In this document: positions 16,456 through 24,908 of the stretch, in pieces
Numbering within the stretch: position 1 is the stretch's first letter
Layout of the letters: each line of letters opens with the position of its first letter
Source: a virus
Reading direction: 5' to 3' (one strand)
IMG/VR virus record: IMGVR_UViG_3300030012_000828
Coordinates: 1-27,285 of that record
DNA: 27,285 nt
Translations under genes and position numbers: made by a program
The notes under the pieces: generated by a model
Told to the model about the DNA's origin: nothing
Database searches by the model: none
The model's input: the letters and a program-made list of their open reading frames with translations, nothing else

Positions 16456-18306
16456 ATGGCATTTGATTGGCAAGCTTTTGCTACAGGTTTTCTAGAACAG
16501 ACAGCTAGGAATCAAGAAGAGGCTATGAAGGATGCTCGTGATTATGAAGAGCGTCAACGTAATTTAGCTGAACGTAATGCAGTATCTATATCTAAACGTA
16601 ATGCTATAGCAAATGAAGTTATAAGTATAAGTAATATGCTTCGTGACAACGGTGCTAGTCAGCAAGTGATACAAGCTGCTGTATCTGCAGGACCAAAAGC
16701 TATCGCAGATTTAGCTAAGAAAGTAAATCAAGCTCGTGAGCTATATGGACGTAAGCTTGGTGAGGATGACATCGAAGCATTGATAAACATGCCTGAAGGT
16801 TTTTCTGTGATTGACATGGATACAGAGGACTTCATTAAAAAGACATACGGTTTAGGATATGCAGGGTCAGGTGTAGCTAAGGATAAACCAGAACGTAGCT
16901 TTATAGACAGACTCACTGGACGTAAAGCTCGTGAAATGGCACAGTTTAAACTTGACAGTGAGGTTATGCAAGATGGTCTTACAGCGTATGACATCAATCA
17001 AATGGCACAGCAGCAAGACTACGAAAGCTTAGTTCCAGGCACATTCATTACGTTTAATGATGTTAAGTTTTTCAATCCTTCTACAGACATGGCTCCGTTC
17101 ACTCGTACCTTTACTAATCTAGTAAGTGATCTAGAAGATTCAACAGCTTATAAGAGCTTAGTAGATGAAATAAAACAAATAGAGATGGATACTTCATTAA
17201 CAGATGAAGAAAGGGCAATTAAGAAAGCAAAAGCAGAGAAAAAGTTAGATGAATTATACCTACGTAATGTAGGACCAACTGTTGATTCTTTTGTTTCACA
17301 GTATGGAGATACTTTTGTTGATGCAGCAGATGGCTTCTTACGTAACTATCTAAGTGACTCTTATGTAGATAGCTTGTCTTCTAGCATAGATGAAGATGAA
17401 GAAGAAGGAGATGACACAACTGTAGATTCAGCTATTGCAGAAAAAGAAATAGATCAACAGCAGGACAAAATATTACGTAGTATGTATGCCACTATGAAAA
17501 CAATAGAAAGAGATGCAGATGGTGTGCCTATAAAAGCAATTTCCGAAACTGGGCAAGTCTTCACACCTGATAGCGAAGGTTGGGATGTATTCTTACAGGC
17601 TGATAAACTTATGAATCCTGTAACTAAAGTAGGTCCAGAAGAAAAGAAGCAAATGGAGCAACTAAATCTAAGAAATGAGGTAGACTTTACACAACCAGAA
17701 GTTAGTAATACCGTACCTGAAGTAGACCAGACGCAACGAATGCTAGATCTTGAACCTCCTGAGCAAGAACGTGAGGTAGAAGACGTAGTAGAAACTGCAG
17801 AGGAGATGGGTGTACGTAAAGCTGCACAGTACATGGACAGAGACAGGATAAGCTTTGAAGAGTGGGAGGAGATGGGTCCAAACGCTAGGAAGCTACTTGG
17901 TCTACCTACATCCAAAGTCGGTGCACAAAATGCAACTACTAATGGCTTTATGGAGCTACCTAGAGCCAAGGTAAAGCGTGAAACTATTGCTGCACGTATG
18001 GCAGAGCTAGAGCCTGGTGATGCTGTAAGAAGTGTGCAAGATAAAATAAAGCGTAAGTTTGGTGTAACACAAGAGCAGATAGATACAGGTATAGACACAG
18101 GCTCTATCACAGAGCTAGACTTGCAGGTGTTAGACAGTTATGGTGATGACATATTTGAGTATATGCAGCAAGAGGGTCTTGATAAAGACTCAGATAGAAT
18201 GGACATAATGCAAGCACTAACTGGTTGGGGAGATATAAATAATAAGGTGCTACCTTACAACTTAGGTTTCTTAACTATACAATTCCAAAAGGCATTTAAT
18301 AAATGA
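16456..18306 (+). CDS. Putative internal virion / ejection protein, 616 residues
   Basis: The N-terminal 100 residues (FDWQAFATGFLEQTARNQEEAM in pieces, then DARDYEERQRNLAERNAVSI) are strongly helical and charged, likely a coiled coil. A highly acidic linker of about 20 residues, SSIDEDEEEGDD, lies near residue 310-320. The second half has further charged helices and the segment FEEWEEMGPNARKLLGLP. There is no signal peptide, transmembrane segment or recognised catalytic motif. The gene has a two-base gap after its upstream neighbour, and its end overlaps the ATG of the 1164-residue protein gene (ATGA). This pairing of medium and very large helical proteins recalls the ejection protein sets of podoviruses. 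The function is inferred from position and composition. Confidence 0.55.
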   Translation: MAFDWQAFATGFLEQTARNQEEAMKDARDYEERQRNLAERNAVSISKRNAIANEVISISNMLRDNGASQQVIQAAVSAGPKAIADLAKKVNQARELYGRKLGEDDIEALINMPEGFSVIDMDTEDFIKKTYGLGYAGSGVAKDKPERSFIDRLTGRKAREMAQFKLDSEVMQDGLTAYDINQMAQQQDYESLVPGTFITFNDVKFFNPSTDMAPFTRTFTNLVSDLEDSTAYKSLVDEIKQIEMDTSLTDEERAIKKAKAEKKLDELYLRNVGPTVDSFVSQYGDTFVDAADGFLRNYLSDSYVDSLSSSIDEDEEEGDDTTVDSAIAEKEIDQQQDKILRSMYATMKTIERDADGVPIKAISETGQVFTPDSEGWDVFLQADKLMNPVTKVGPEEKKQMEQLNLRNEVDFTQPEVSNTVPEVDQTQRMLDLEPPEQEREVEDVVETAEEMGVRKAAQYMDRDRISFEEWEEMGPNARKLLGLPTSKVGAQNATTNGFMELPRAKVKRETIAARMAELEPGDAVRSVQDKIKRKFGVTQEQIDTGIDTGSITELDLQVLDSYGDDIFEYMQQEGLDKDSDRMDIMQALTGWGDINNKVLPYNLGFLTIQFQKAFNK

Positions 18307-21300
18307 GTGATTCATTCTTAGATTACATGGACCAGTACGGTTTGAAAAGAGAAGATCTCTTTAAGTCACAACCTATTGAAACACCAAGCTTAGTGCAGGA
18401 ACCTGAAGAGGATGATGAACCTACACTCAGTGGTGGTAAGCTAAAGAAGGATGACTTACTAGAGTATGAGAACCTTAACAAGATCCGTACTTACATGATG
18501 CAGCGTAAAGGCGTAGACTACAAGGATAAAGCTGCTGAAGAAGTAGTCGATGACTTTGTAGATCACATGCGTTGGTTTAACAGTAACCTTGTCTCTACTG
18601 GTGGTGAGGTACGCTATATATCTAAAGCAGATGAAAACCAAAAGCGTATAGCTAAAGATGCCTATCAACTGTATGATGATCTAGGTAATGTATTTGTTAA
18701 TGATGGTTTCTTTGGTGCAGTTGATGGTGTTAAGGATTACATCCTTGCTGCAGCAGCAGACCCGACTAACTACCTTGGGCTATTTACAGGCGGCATAGGT
18801 AAAGCAGGTGCTTATGGTGTATCCAAAGGTGGTAAGGAGTTAATTAAAAAGACTGTAAGAGAAGCAGGTGCAAGAGCAGCAAGAGAAGGTCTAGATAGTG
18901 CAGCACAAAAGAAGCTAGTAGATCAAGCCGTTGAAAGAGCTACTATTAGACTAGCAGAAAAGGGTGTCAAAGGTAAAGTCGCAGATGACATCATAAAGAA
19001 TGTAGCACGTAAAGAAAAGAACATATACTTAAGAGGATTGCGTGAAGCAGGTGAACGATCTGTGCTAGACCCTCTTGATAAAGCAGCTAGACGTTACAGC
19101 TTGTATGGCACTACTGCTCTTGATGGCACGTTTGCCATGCTTAACGATTACCAAATACAGAATGTGATGTTAGATGTAGGTGCACAAGAAGAGTATAGTT
19201 CTTTGCAGACTATGTTTGCATTTGGTTTAGGTACAGTAGGCGGTGGTGCACAGCTTGCAGCAGGTAAGTTTCGTGGTAAGAGCAAGCTTGAAGGTATTGA
19301 AGGTCAGCTAGAAAGAGGTGCTATACGACAAGACATCGAAGCTGAGATAGCTGGTGCGTTACCTACTAAAGAAATAGAACGTGCAACTAAAACGGTTAAA
19401 GAAGCAGTAGATTCTTGGGAAGCTAAGTGGACTCGTGGCAAAGCAAGTTATGACAACAAGGTTACACCTGTAGATTTAATAAAAGAAATCATGCTAGGTA
19501 AAAGTGGTAATGGTGGACTAGCTAAGATATTTAAAGATAACAATATGAGGTTAGGCAGAAATGATACTGTATCAGATGTCATGACAAACCTTGTAAGACA
19601 GATTCCTGAAAAAGAATTAGCAGAGATAAATGATAAGCTAGTAAAGAGCGTAGGTATAACTCTTGGTGATACATCTGAATCAAGAGTATCTTTAGGAGAC
19701 TTACTGGCTAAGGATATTCGTACATCAGCACAATCACTAAATGTAATGTCACAAGTACGCAAGACTATTGATGGTGGTTTAGCGCACTCTACAGCCTTGA
19801 TTGATGATATTACAAGACGTGGCGATATTAGTGAGGCTATTGCAGAAGAGAAAGCTAAAGCAGGACGTGCTAAAGTAGGTCAGTATGGTCAGTCTGTATG
19901 GCGTAGATTGTTGGTGTCATCTCCTGCTACTACTGCTGTTAACGTCATGGGCTTTGGTCAATACTATGTAGGTCAAAGTATAGCTGACATGTTTAGTGCT
20001 ACAAACTTAATGGCTGCATCTTTGTTCTACGGTACTTCAGCTAAAGGTAAAGAACTAAGACGTATGGCTGGTGTGTATAAAACTATGCAAGCTGAAAAGA
20101 TGAAGTATGTACTTGATCCGTACACTACACATGATGCATACATGAAGTTCTTGGACCAACATAAAGATGTAAAGAAAGTTTTGTTTGAAAGTTTTACAGG
20201 TGGTGTAGAACGTAGCGCCAAACGTTTTGGCATTGATGAAGATGCTAAGTGGTTTAAGCGTACAGAAGCAGTCACTGAGTCTATGAACAGACTAACTGGT
20301 GTTAAGATTCAGGATACATTTACTAAGTCACAAATGTTTATGGCTGAAATGGATAAACAACTAAGACTACAGAAAGACGGTAGAACATTACAAGATGTGC
20401 TAGCAGAAGGAACACTTGAAGAGATTGATGATGGTGTATTGAGCCTTGCTCTTGATACAACAATGAAGTCTGTATACTCGAAAGACTACACAGGTAATGA
20501 CCAGATGTTAGCAGGTGTTGCTAAGTTTGTAGAAAACATTTCTAATACACCTGTGCTTGGTACAGTACTTCCATTCGGACGCTTCATGAATAACGTTGTT
20601 GCTACCACTTATCAGTTCTCTCCCTTCGCTTCTATCAATGCCGCAAAGAACATAGCTGCATCACAATTTAAGAAAACAGGCACAAAGATAAGCGACATAG
20701 AAGCAATGTCTCGTGGGCTAGTAGGTACTACAGCTTTGGGTCTTGCTATGAATTATGATGAAGAAAGACAAAAACAAGGCTTAGGTCTTTATGATATGGA
20801 TGTAGGTGGTGGCACTATTGTTGATGTTAAGAATACATTTCCATTCTCTTTATGGCTTGTAGCTGGACGTGTAGGTAATTTAAGAGCAGACAACCAGACC
20901 GTAGGACCAGAGCTTATTACAGAGTTAACATCTCAACTAGCTGTAGGTCAAGTTGCTAAAGACTTTCAGTTTGGTAATGACCTTAACAATGTTGTTGACT
21001 CATTCATAAACATGGAGGGAGTAGCGAGTCAGAGAGCGTTAAGAGCTTTGGGTAGATCCACAGGTAACTTTGCTGCAGGTTTCACACGTCCTTTAGATGC
21101 TGTTAATAAACTTACTGGTTACATTACAGAGACAGATACAGCTAAGGACATACGCCAAGCAGACACAGGTGTAGGTACATTTACACAGAGTGCTACTAAA
21201 TACTTTGACAACATACTTGAAGTCTTTGATAAGAATATAGATGGTATCACTGGTGAAGAACTTAGGGTAGTCACACGTAAGGGTGAAGTCTATGACGCTA

Positions 21301-21797
21301 ATCCTCTAGCTCGTATCTTTGGTATTACTGTTAAGCGTGGACGTACAGCTACAGAGAAAGCTTACTCACTAGCTAACATGGCAGAGTGGACAGCTAATGA
21401 ACGTAGTGAGATGCCTGAGTATGACAAGATGTTTAACTCACACGTAGCTCCTATACTTGAAAATGCTACAAACAAATTAATACGAGATAAACGTTTTGCT
21501 GAAGGTGATAGTGATGTACGTAGGAAGATGCTACGAGATACTTTAAGGCAAGTAAAAGCTAAAGTACGTGAATACACAAATGATTATGCGCCTGGAAAAG
21601 TACAGCTACTAGCTCTTCGTAGAAAAGCAAACATGGTAGGTAGTAAGCAAACAAGAAATAAAGCTATGCAAGCTATGAGAACAAGGTATGGATTTGATGG
21701 AAGTATATCCGACATGACATACAAAGAGTTGAAGTTCTTTATGGACTACGTAGATTACTTGGATGATTACTTAAAGCCAGGATACATAACGCAATAA
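18303..21797 (+). CDS. Very large internal virion / ejection protein, 1164 residues
   Basis: This is the last gene of the virion operon, starting in an ATGA overlap with the previous gene. Residues 1-130 are charged (FLDYMDQYGLKREDLF and onwards). Several moderately hydrophobic stretches follow. One is GFFGAVDGVKDYILAAAADP near 137-157, and another is RLLVSSPATTAVNVMGFGQY from residue 535, followed by a long apolar helix to about 578. A conserved-looking VLPFGRFMNN lies near 756. Such stretches between charged helical regions fit a protein that enters the host envelope, like the large T7-type core proteins. I see no lytic transglycosylase or protease motif. The final 150 residues are basic and helical. 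The role is inferred from size, position and composition. Confidence 0.6.
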   Translation: MSDSFLDYMDQYGLKREDLFKSQPIETPSLVQEPEEDDEPTLSGGKLKKDDLLEYENLNKIRTYMMQRKGVDYKDKAAEEVVDDFVDHMRWFNSNLVSTGGEVRYISKADENQKRIAKDAYQLYDDLGNVFVNDGFFGAVDGVKDYILAAAADPTNYLGLFTGGIGKAGAYGVSKGGKELIKKTVREAGARAAREGLDSAAQKKLVDQAVERATIRLAEKGVKGKVADDIIKNVARKEKNIYLRGLREAGERSVLDPLDKAARRYSLYGTTALDGTFAMLNDYQIQNVMLDVGAQEEYSSLQTMFAFGLGTVGGGAQLAAGKFRGKSKLEGIEGQLERGAIRQDIEAEIAGALPTKEIERATKTVKEAVDSWEAKWTRGKASYDNKVTPVDLIKEIMLGKSGNGGLAKIFKDNNMRLGRNDTVSDVMTNLVRQIPEKELAEINDKLVKSVGITLGDTSESRVSLGDLLAKDIRTSAQSLNVMSQVRKTIDGGLAHSTALIDDITRRGDISEAIAEEKAKAGRAKVGQYGQSVWRRLLVSSPATTAVNVMGFGQYYVGQSIADMFSATNLMAASLFYGTSAKGKELRRMAGVYKTMQAEKMKYVLDPYTTHDAYMKFLDQHKDVKKVLFESFTGGVERSAKRFGIDEDAKWFKRTEAVTESMNRLTGVKIQDTFTKSQMFMAEMDKQLRLQKDGRTLQDVLAEGTLEEIDDGVLSLALDTTMKSVYSKDYTGNDQMLAGVAKFVENISNTPVLGTVLPFGRFMNNVVATTYQFSPFASINAAKNIAASQFKKTGTKISDIEAMSRGLVGTTALGLAMNYDEERQKQGLGLYDMDVGGGTIVDVKNTFPFSLWLVAGRVGNLRADNQTVGPELITELTSQLAVGQVAKDFQFGNDLNNVVDSFINMEGVASQRALRALGRSTGNFAAGFTRPLDAVNKLTGYITETDTAKDIRQADTGVGTFTQSATKYFDNILEVFDKNIDGITGEELRVVTRKGEVYDANPLARIFGITVKRGRTATEKAYSLANMAEWTANERSEMPEYDKMFNSHVAPILENATNKLIRDKRFAEGDSDVRRKMLRDTLRQVKAKVREYTNDYAPGKVQLLALRRKANMVGSKQTRNKAMQAMRTRYGFDGSISDMTYKELKFFMDYVDYLDDYLKPGYITQ

Positions 21798-21802
21798 CAA
21801 AC

Positions 21803-21830
21803 AGGGCCGCAGTAGCGGCCTTATTTTTTT
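21803..21830 (+). terminator. Intrinsic terminator at the convergent junction
   Basis: A perfect six-pair stem GGCCGC (21805-21810) and GCGGCC (21815-21820) encloses the loop AGTA. It is extended by a G-U and an A-T pair and followed by seven T residues at 21824-21830. It lies six to eight bases after the stop codon of the virion operon. On the opposite strand the same hairpin is followed by a weaker TGTTTGTTATT tract, so it may also slow transcription of the minus-strand operon, whose last stop codon lies at 21821-21823. Confidence 0.9.
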
Positions 21831-22027
21831 ACACCATTGAGTCTGGAACTACGATTAGCCCACATATGTAATGCTATCAAATGCTTGATTGCTTCTCTTG
21901 TTTCCGAAGTATGATAAAGATTATCAGTCATAAACTTATCTAAAGCTTCTACTTTTTCCTGTAAAGCTCGTTCAAAATAATCGTTCCTCCTAGCTACAAA
22001 GTCTTTCGCTTCTTTTTCTAGGCTCAT
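21821..22027 (-). CDS. Small charged helical protein, function unknown
   Basis: This 68-residue protein is the last gene of the minus-strand operon. It is predicted to be nearly all helix and rich in E, K and R (SLEKEAKDFVARRNDYFERA, then IKHLIALHMWANRSS). There are no cysteines, membrane spans or recognised motif. The start codon overlaps the stop of the endonuclease VII-like gene as ATGA, which supports real translation. The stop codon lies inside the T-tract of the opposing terminator. I do not recognise a family. Confidence 0.6.
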   Translation of the reverse strand: MSLEKEAKDFVARRNDYFERALQEKVEALDKFMTDNLYHTSETREAIKHLIALHMWANRSSRLNGVKK

Positions 22028-22473
22028 TTATCTTCCTTTGTGTAGTGCCTTTTTAAATATGTTAGAGCTTTTTCTACGCCCTCTATATTATCTCCTAGCT
22101 GTCCGATTCCTACATTACAATTACGACATAGCCATCCCCTGAATTGTAAAGTCTTATGATCATGATCTAAATGTAAGTCGTTGGGTTCAAGTGTTTTACT
22201 ACAACAAGCACAAGGTACAGGGTGTAAAGGTCTTTTAGGTGCATTACGATGTGCTTCTCTTAAACCTTTGTTATAGGATTTGAAACATTTTATACACAGT
22301 ACTGCAGTACCTGCACCTTGTCTCTGTCCTACGTCTGGTTTCATGAGAGCTAGAGCAGAAGGATAGAAGTAATGACTTTGTAAATATTCGTCACATCCTT
22401 TACAATGGAATGTCTCTTCACCTTCTTCTAGCTTTTTTGTAATATCTTCTTCATTGAATAGCTCTAGCTGCAT
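22024..22473 (-). CDS. Endonuclease VII-like HNH nuclease
   Basis: The C-terminal half of this 149-residue protein carries the recombination endonuclease VII signature. A zinc site is formed by C88/C91 and C116/C119. HLDHDH at 101-106 gives D103, H104 and H106, and N120 immediately after the last zinc cysteine matches the spacing of the T4 endonuclease VII catalytic set D40-H41-H43-N62. FRGWLCRNCN and GIGQLGDN are typical of the family. An additional CxxC pair (C24/C27 and C60/C63) in the N-terminal half suggests a second zinc ribbon. The expected activity is cleavage of branched DNA or structure-specific nicking. A homing-type HNH is an alternative. It is coupled to both neighbours (TAATG at 22473, ATGA at 22024). 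Confidence 0.85.
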   Translation of the reverse strand: MQLELFNEEDITKKLEEGEETFHCKGCDEYLQSHYFYPSALALMKPDVGQRQGAGTAVLCIKCFKSYNKGLREAHRNAPKRPLHPVPCACCSKTLEPNDLHLDHDHKTLQFRGWLCRNCNVGIGQLGDNIEGVEKALTYLKRHYTKEDK

Positions 22474-22664
22474 TAAACTTCAACTGGTATTTCAGTACAG
22501 TATGCGTGAACATTAGAGTTAGGTGTAGGTCTAGCACTCATAAGATCACTACGAAGGTATCTTGCTGCTTCTTTACAGTCATTCATCGTAGGATAAATAT
22601 GATTGACAGCTTTAACATTAACGAAACCAGTTCCTATTGTCATTATGAGTACTAGTACATACAT
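22473..22664 (-). CDS. Small membrane-anchored or secreted protein, function unknown
   Basis: The first 20 or so of its 63 residues (YVLVLIMTIGTGFVNVKAV) are hydrophobic and could be a signal peptide or membrane anchor. A soluble part follows with two cysteines, C30 and C56, which might form a disulphide outside the cytoplasm. The gene begins on the last base of the 36-residue gene stop and ends sharing a base with the next start (TAATG at both ends). No family is recognised. An envelope or superinfection role could be imagined, but the sequence does not show it. Confidence 0.55.
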   Translation of the reverse strand: MYVLVLIMTIGTGFVNVKAVNHIYPTMNDCKEAARYLRSDLMSARPTPNSNVHAYCTEIPVEV

Positions 22665-22774
22665 TATTCTGTAACTTCTATTGTAGGTTCTTCAGTATTT
22701 TCTTTGTCTGTCATTTTAATATCAATAAATTCTAATATTGCCATGCCAATTACAAATGTTAATATTGCATTCAT
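22664..22774 (-). CDS. 36-residue membrane peptide
   Basis: This short ORF fills the only sizeable gap between glutaredoxin and the 63-residue gene. It reads ATG at 22774 to TAA at 22664. The product starts MNAILTFVIGMAILEFIDIK, one short hydrophobic span, and ends in an acidic tail DKENTEEPTIEVTE. The start is preceded by an AAAGGAGA ribosome binding site. It lies two bases after the glutaredoxin stop, and its own stop shares a base with the following ATG (TAATG). That fit on both sides, together with the good ribosome binding site, is the evidence for translation. The function is unknown. Confidence 0.6.
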   Translation of the reverse strand: MNAILTFVIGMAILEFIDIKMTDKENTEEPTIEVTE

Positions 22775-22776
22775 CC

Positions 22777-23013
22777 TTAATCTCCTTTGTGTAAATACTT
22801 TATAAGGTCATCATAGCCCCCAACATACTTACCTTTTTCATTCCATATCTGAGGTACAGTCATTATATTAGCTTTCTTCATTAAGTCAACTATCCATTTA
22901 GTTTTATTGATGGCATAGTAATTAACTACGCCACCTCTATCTCTTATTAAACCTGCAGCTTTACTACAAGCCATACAATCAGTTTTACCTATTAATGTAA
23001 ATGCTTCACCCAT
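22777..23013 (-). CDS. Glutaredoxin
   Basis: This 78-residue protein is close to the normal size of small glutaredoxins. The redox site is C13-M-A-C16, an unusual variant of the common CPYC. The cis-proline is P54 in TVPQIW, and GG at 65-66 followed by YDDL is the glutathione-binding end. The start shares a base with the stop of the ribonucleotide reductase gene (TAATG at 23013). Such pairs usually mean that the glutaredoxin re-reduces the enzyme's C-terminal cysteines after each turnover. A thioredoxin-like fold member with a different donor is possible because of the altered active site, but the family call is firm. Confidence 0.88.
   Translation of the reverse strand: MGEAFTLIGKTDCMACSKAAGLIRDRGGVVNYYAINKTKWIVDLMKKANIMTVPQIWNEKGKYVGGYDDLIKYLHKGD
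22781..22788 (-). promoter_or_regulatory. Ribosome binding site of the 36-residue gene
   Basis: On the minus strand this reads AAAGGAGA, six bases before the ATG at 22774. It lies inside the last codons of the glutaredoxin gene and decides the start of the short downstream gene. Confidence 0.7.
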
Positions 23014-24908
23014 TATACTAGATCCACTATTTCACAGCTATTACCAGAACAAGCCATTGTTTGCATACCAACTGTATTATCTTCTTGTTCATATTCGTTA
23101 AGCTTTGACCAATCAATACTCTTAGGCATTATAGCCGACAGTTTCTTGTAATCATCCTTAGTGCAATCTTGATAAGGAGCTTGCTGATAAGTGTGATCTG
23201 AGTGTGGCAAAAATGATACACCTGACATTTCATCAAAGTGTTTATAAACAAATGCACCTACTTCCATCCATTCATCAGGCTTCACAGTACAGGTCACTGA
23301 GGGTTTATGCTCGCACCAATGTCGTTGATAAGTTAACCACATCTCCAGTTGTTCAATGGCTGTCATGTCGTTTCGAGTTACAGCTTTATCTGGTGACTTC
23401 ATTGGGAAGCTAAATACTGTGGTGCTATCTGGTTTCATGACACATGGTGCATTAGGTATACCTTGATCCTTCATCATCTGTGTCAGAGGATCTTTGTTGT
23501 CACCTCTCACAGTCCTGATATAATGACGTGCGTGACGTGCGTGTATACCTGATGCAGAGTCCACTAATTGTGATACTGTTCCGCTAGGTTTGATGGCCCC
23601 GATTGCTGCGCTTGCTGGAATGCCAAGGCGGTCAGCCCAAGTAGTATTAGTGCGAACAGCAACTTCTCGTAAATGTTCAAGAGTCTTCTCCAATCCTTTG
23701 TTTTTTGATGTCATAAGAGGATTGTCCATGAGGCCAGTTAAACTGACTCCAAGCAATCTTTCTTCTTCTGTGTTTGTTGTCCAGATTTTTCTGAGGTATG
23801 GGAACTTTGTGTACGTGCTTTGGATCGTCCCAAGTATTGTGGCGATTCTGACTTTTCTAGCCAAGTCTTCCACCGTGTCCGTGGCTCGTACCACAACTTC
23901 CGTAAGATTGCAGAACTGGTATGGACGTAAGATAATTTCACTACAAGGATTAGTTCCGAACTCAAAGTTAGGATCACGTCTGCCAAACTTTGCAGCTTGT
24001 TTCTTAGATGCTTCACGATTAAATAGACCTCTCTCTCCTGATTTACTTTCTACTAAGGCTAACCACTCACGCATAAAAGTTTCCGAATCTGGCTTCTCTG
24101 TGTAGCAAACTGAGTTATTAGCTAACGCCCTGTGTGCAGCCTCGTTCCACCATTGACCTGACTTAGCGTGACGCATACGATCATCACTGAGGTTAGACAA
24201 ACTAATCATAGCACTACGTCTAACACCACCAACAACAACTATCTGACCAATGAAACACATTAGGTCATGACACTCCAAGCTAGATAGCTTACGTCCTTGA
24301 GCATCCTTAAATGTTTTAACTGTAAAGTTAAACAATTCAACTAAAGGCGCTGGGCCACTAGCTCTACCGCCAAATGTTTTTAGCCTTGCACCTGCAGGGC
24401 GAACTCTGCTAACATCCCACTGTGGAATCTCACCTGCCCATAAGAGTGCCAACACTTGTCTGAACGCCTTAGCCCAGCCTTCCTTGCTGTCCTTTACCAC
24501 AACGGTAGTATCACTATCGAACAGTTTAGGCACTTCGGGAAGCTTGCTAATGAACTGCCTCTCGACACTGAAGCCGACACCAGTACCACAGAGCAAGATG
24601 TACATAGCTTCATCAAAGGACTTTGGATCATCTACGGGTAAATAACTACAGTTATATCCTGCAGTGTTGTCTCTATCTAGTGCTGCCCCTGATGTCATCA
24701 TTGCTCTCATGCTAGGCATAACCTCTAGGTTAAGTATAGCAAACATTAATTCATCTTTAGTGTCTGCGTCTACTTTATTACCTACAACATTTTCTATGTA
24801 ACGCTCTATTGTTTCAGACCAAGACTCTCTGCCTTTGCCATCAATGTATTTAGCATAACGTGATTTGTGTATAAAACTTTGGTAGTCTGTTGGTAAGTAG
24901 TTATTCAT
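23013..24908 (-). CDS. nrdJ: Adenosylcobalamin-dependent class II ribonucleotide reductase
   Basis: This enzyme makes deoxyribonucleotides for phage DNA synthesis using vitamin B12 coenzyme and no oxygen-dependent radical. The key residues follow the monomeric Lactobacillus enzyme: C87 in GYNCSYLPVDD matches C119. N320, C322 and E324 in GTNPCSEII match N406, C408 and E410. C333 in RPYQFCNL matches C419, with exactly the same 11-residue spacing. C620 and C625 near the C-terminus (MACSGNSCEIVDLV) match the C731/C736 redox pair. At 631 residues it is shorter than the 739-residue prototype. No intein or ATP-cone is visible. The start overlaps the upstream 54-residue gene by eight bases, and the glutaredoxin gene follows directly. 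Confidence 0.93.
   Translation of the reverse strand: MNNYLPTDYQSFIHKSRYAKYIDGKGRESWSETIERYIENVVGNKVDADTKDELMFAILNLEVMPSMRAMMTSGAALDRDNTAGYNCSYLPVDDPKSFDEAMYILLCGTGVGFSVERQFISKLPEVPKLFDSDTTVVVKDSKEGWAKAFRQVLALLWAGEIPQWDVSRVRPAGARLKTFGGRASGPAPLVELFNFTVKTFKDAQGRKLSSLECHDLMCFIGQIVVVGGVRRSAMISLSNLSDDRMRHAKSGQWWNEAAHRALANNSVCYTEKPDSETFMREWLALVESKSGERGLFNREASKKQAAKFGRRDPNFEFGTNPCSEIILRPYQFCNLTEVVVRATDTVEDLARKVRIATILGTIQSTYTKFPYLRKIWTTNTEEERLLGVSLTGLMDNPLMTSKNKGLEKTLEHLREVAVRTNTTWADRLGIPASAAIGAIKPSGTVSQLVDSASGIHARHARHYIRTVRGDNKDPLTQMMKDQGIPNAPCVMKPDSTTVFSFPMKSPDKAVTRNDMTAIEQLEMWLTYQRHWCEHKPSVTCTVKPDEWMEVGAFVYKHFDEMSGVSFLPHSDHTYQQAPYQDCTKDDYKKLSAIMPKSIDWSKLNEYEQEDNTVGMQTMACSGNSCEIVDLV

Noticed and set aside
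17454-18110. 218-codon minus-strand ORF opposite the 616-residue protein gene
   Set aside because: The product is Ser/Thr/Ile-rich in the way expected of reverse-frame reading of an acidic coding region, and it lies inside a coupled plus-strand gene.
23590-24105. 171-codon plus-strand ORF antisense to the ribonucleotide reductase gene
   Set aside because: It lies entirely within nrdJ, whose catalytic motifs are certain, and its translation has no recognisable domain.
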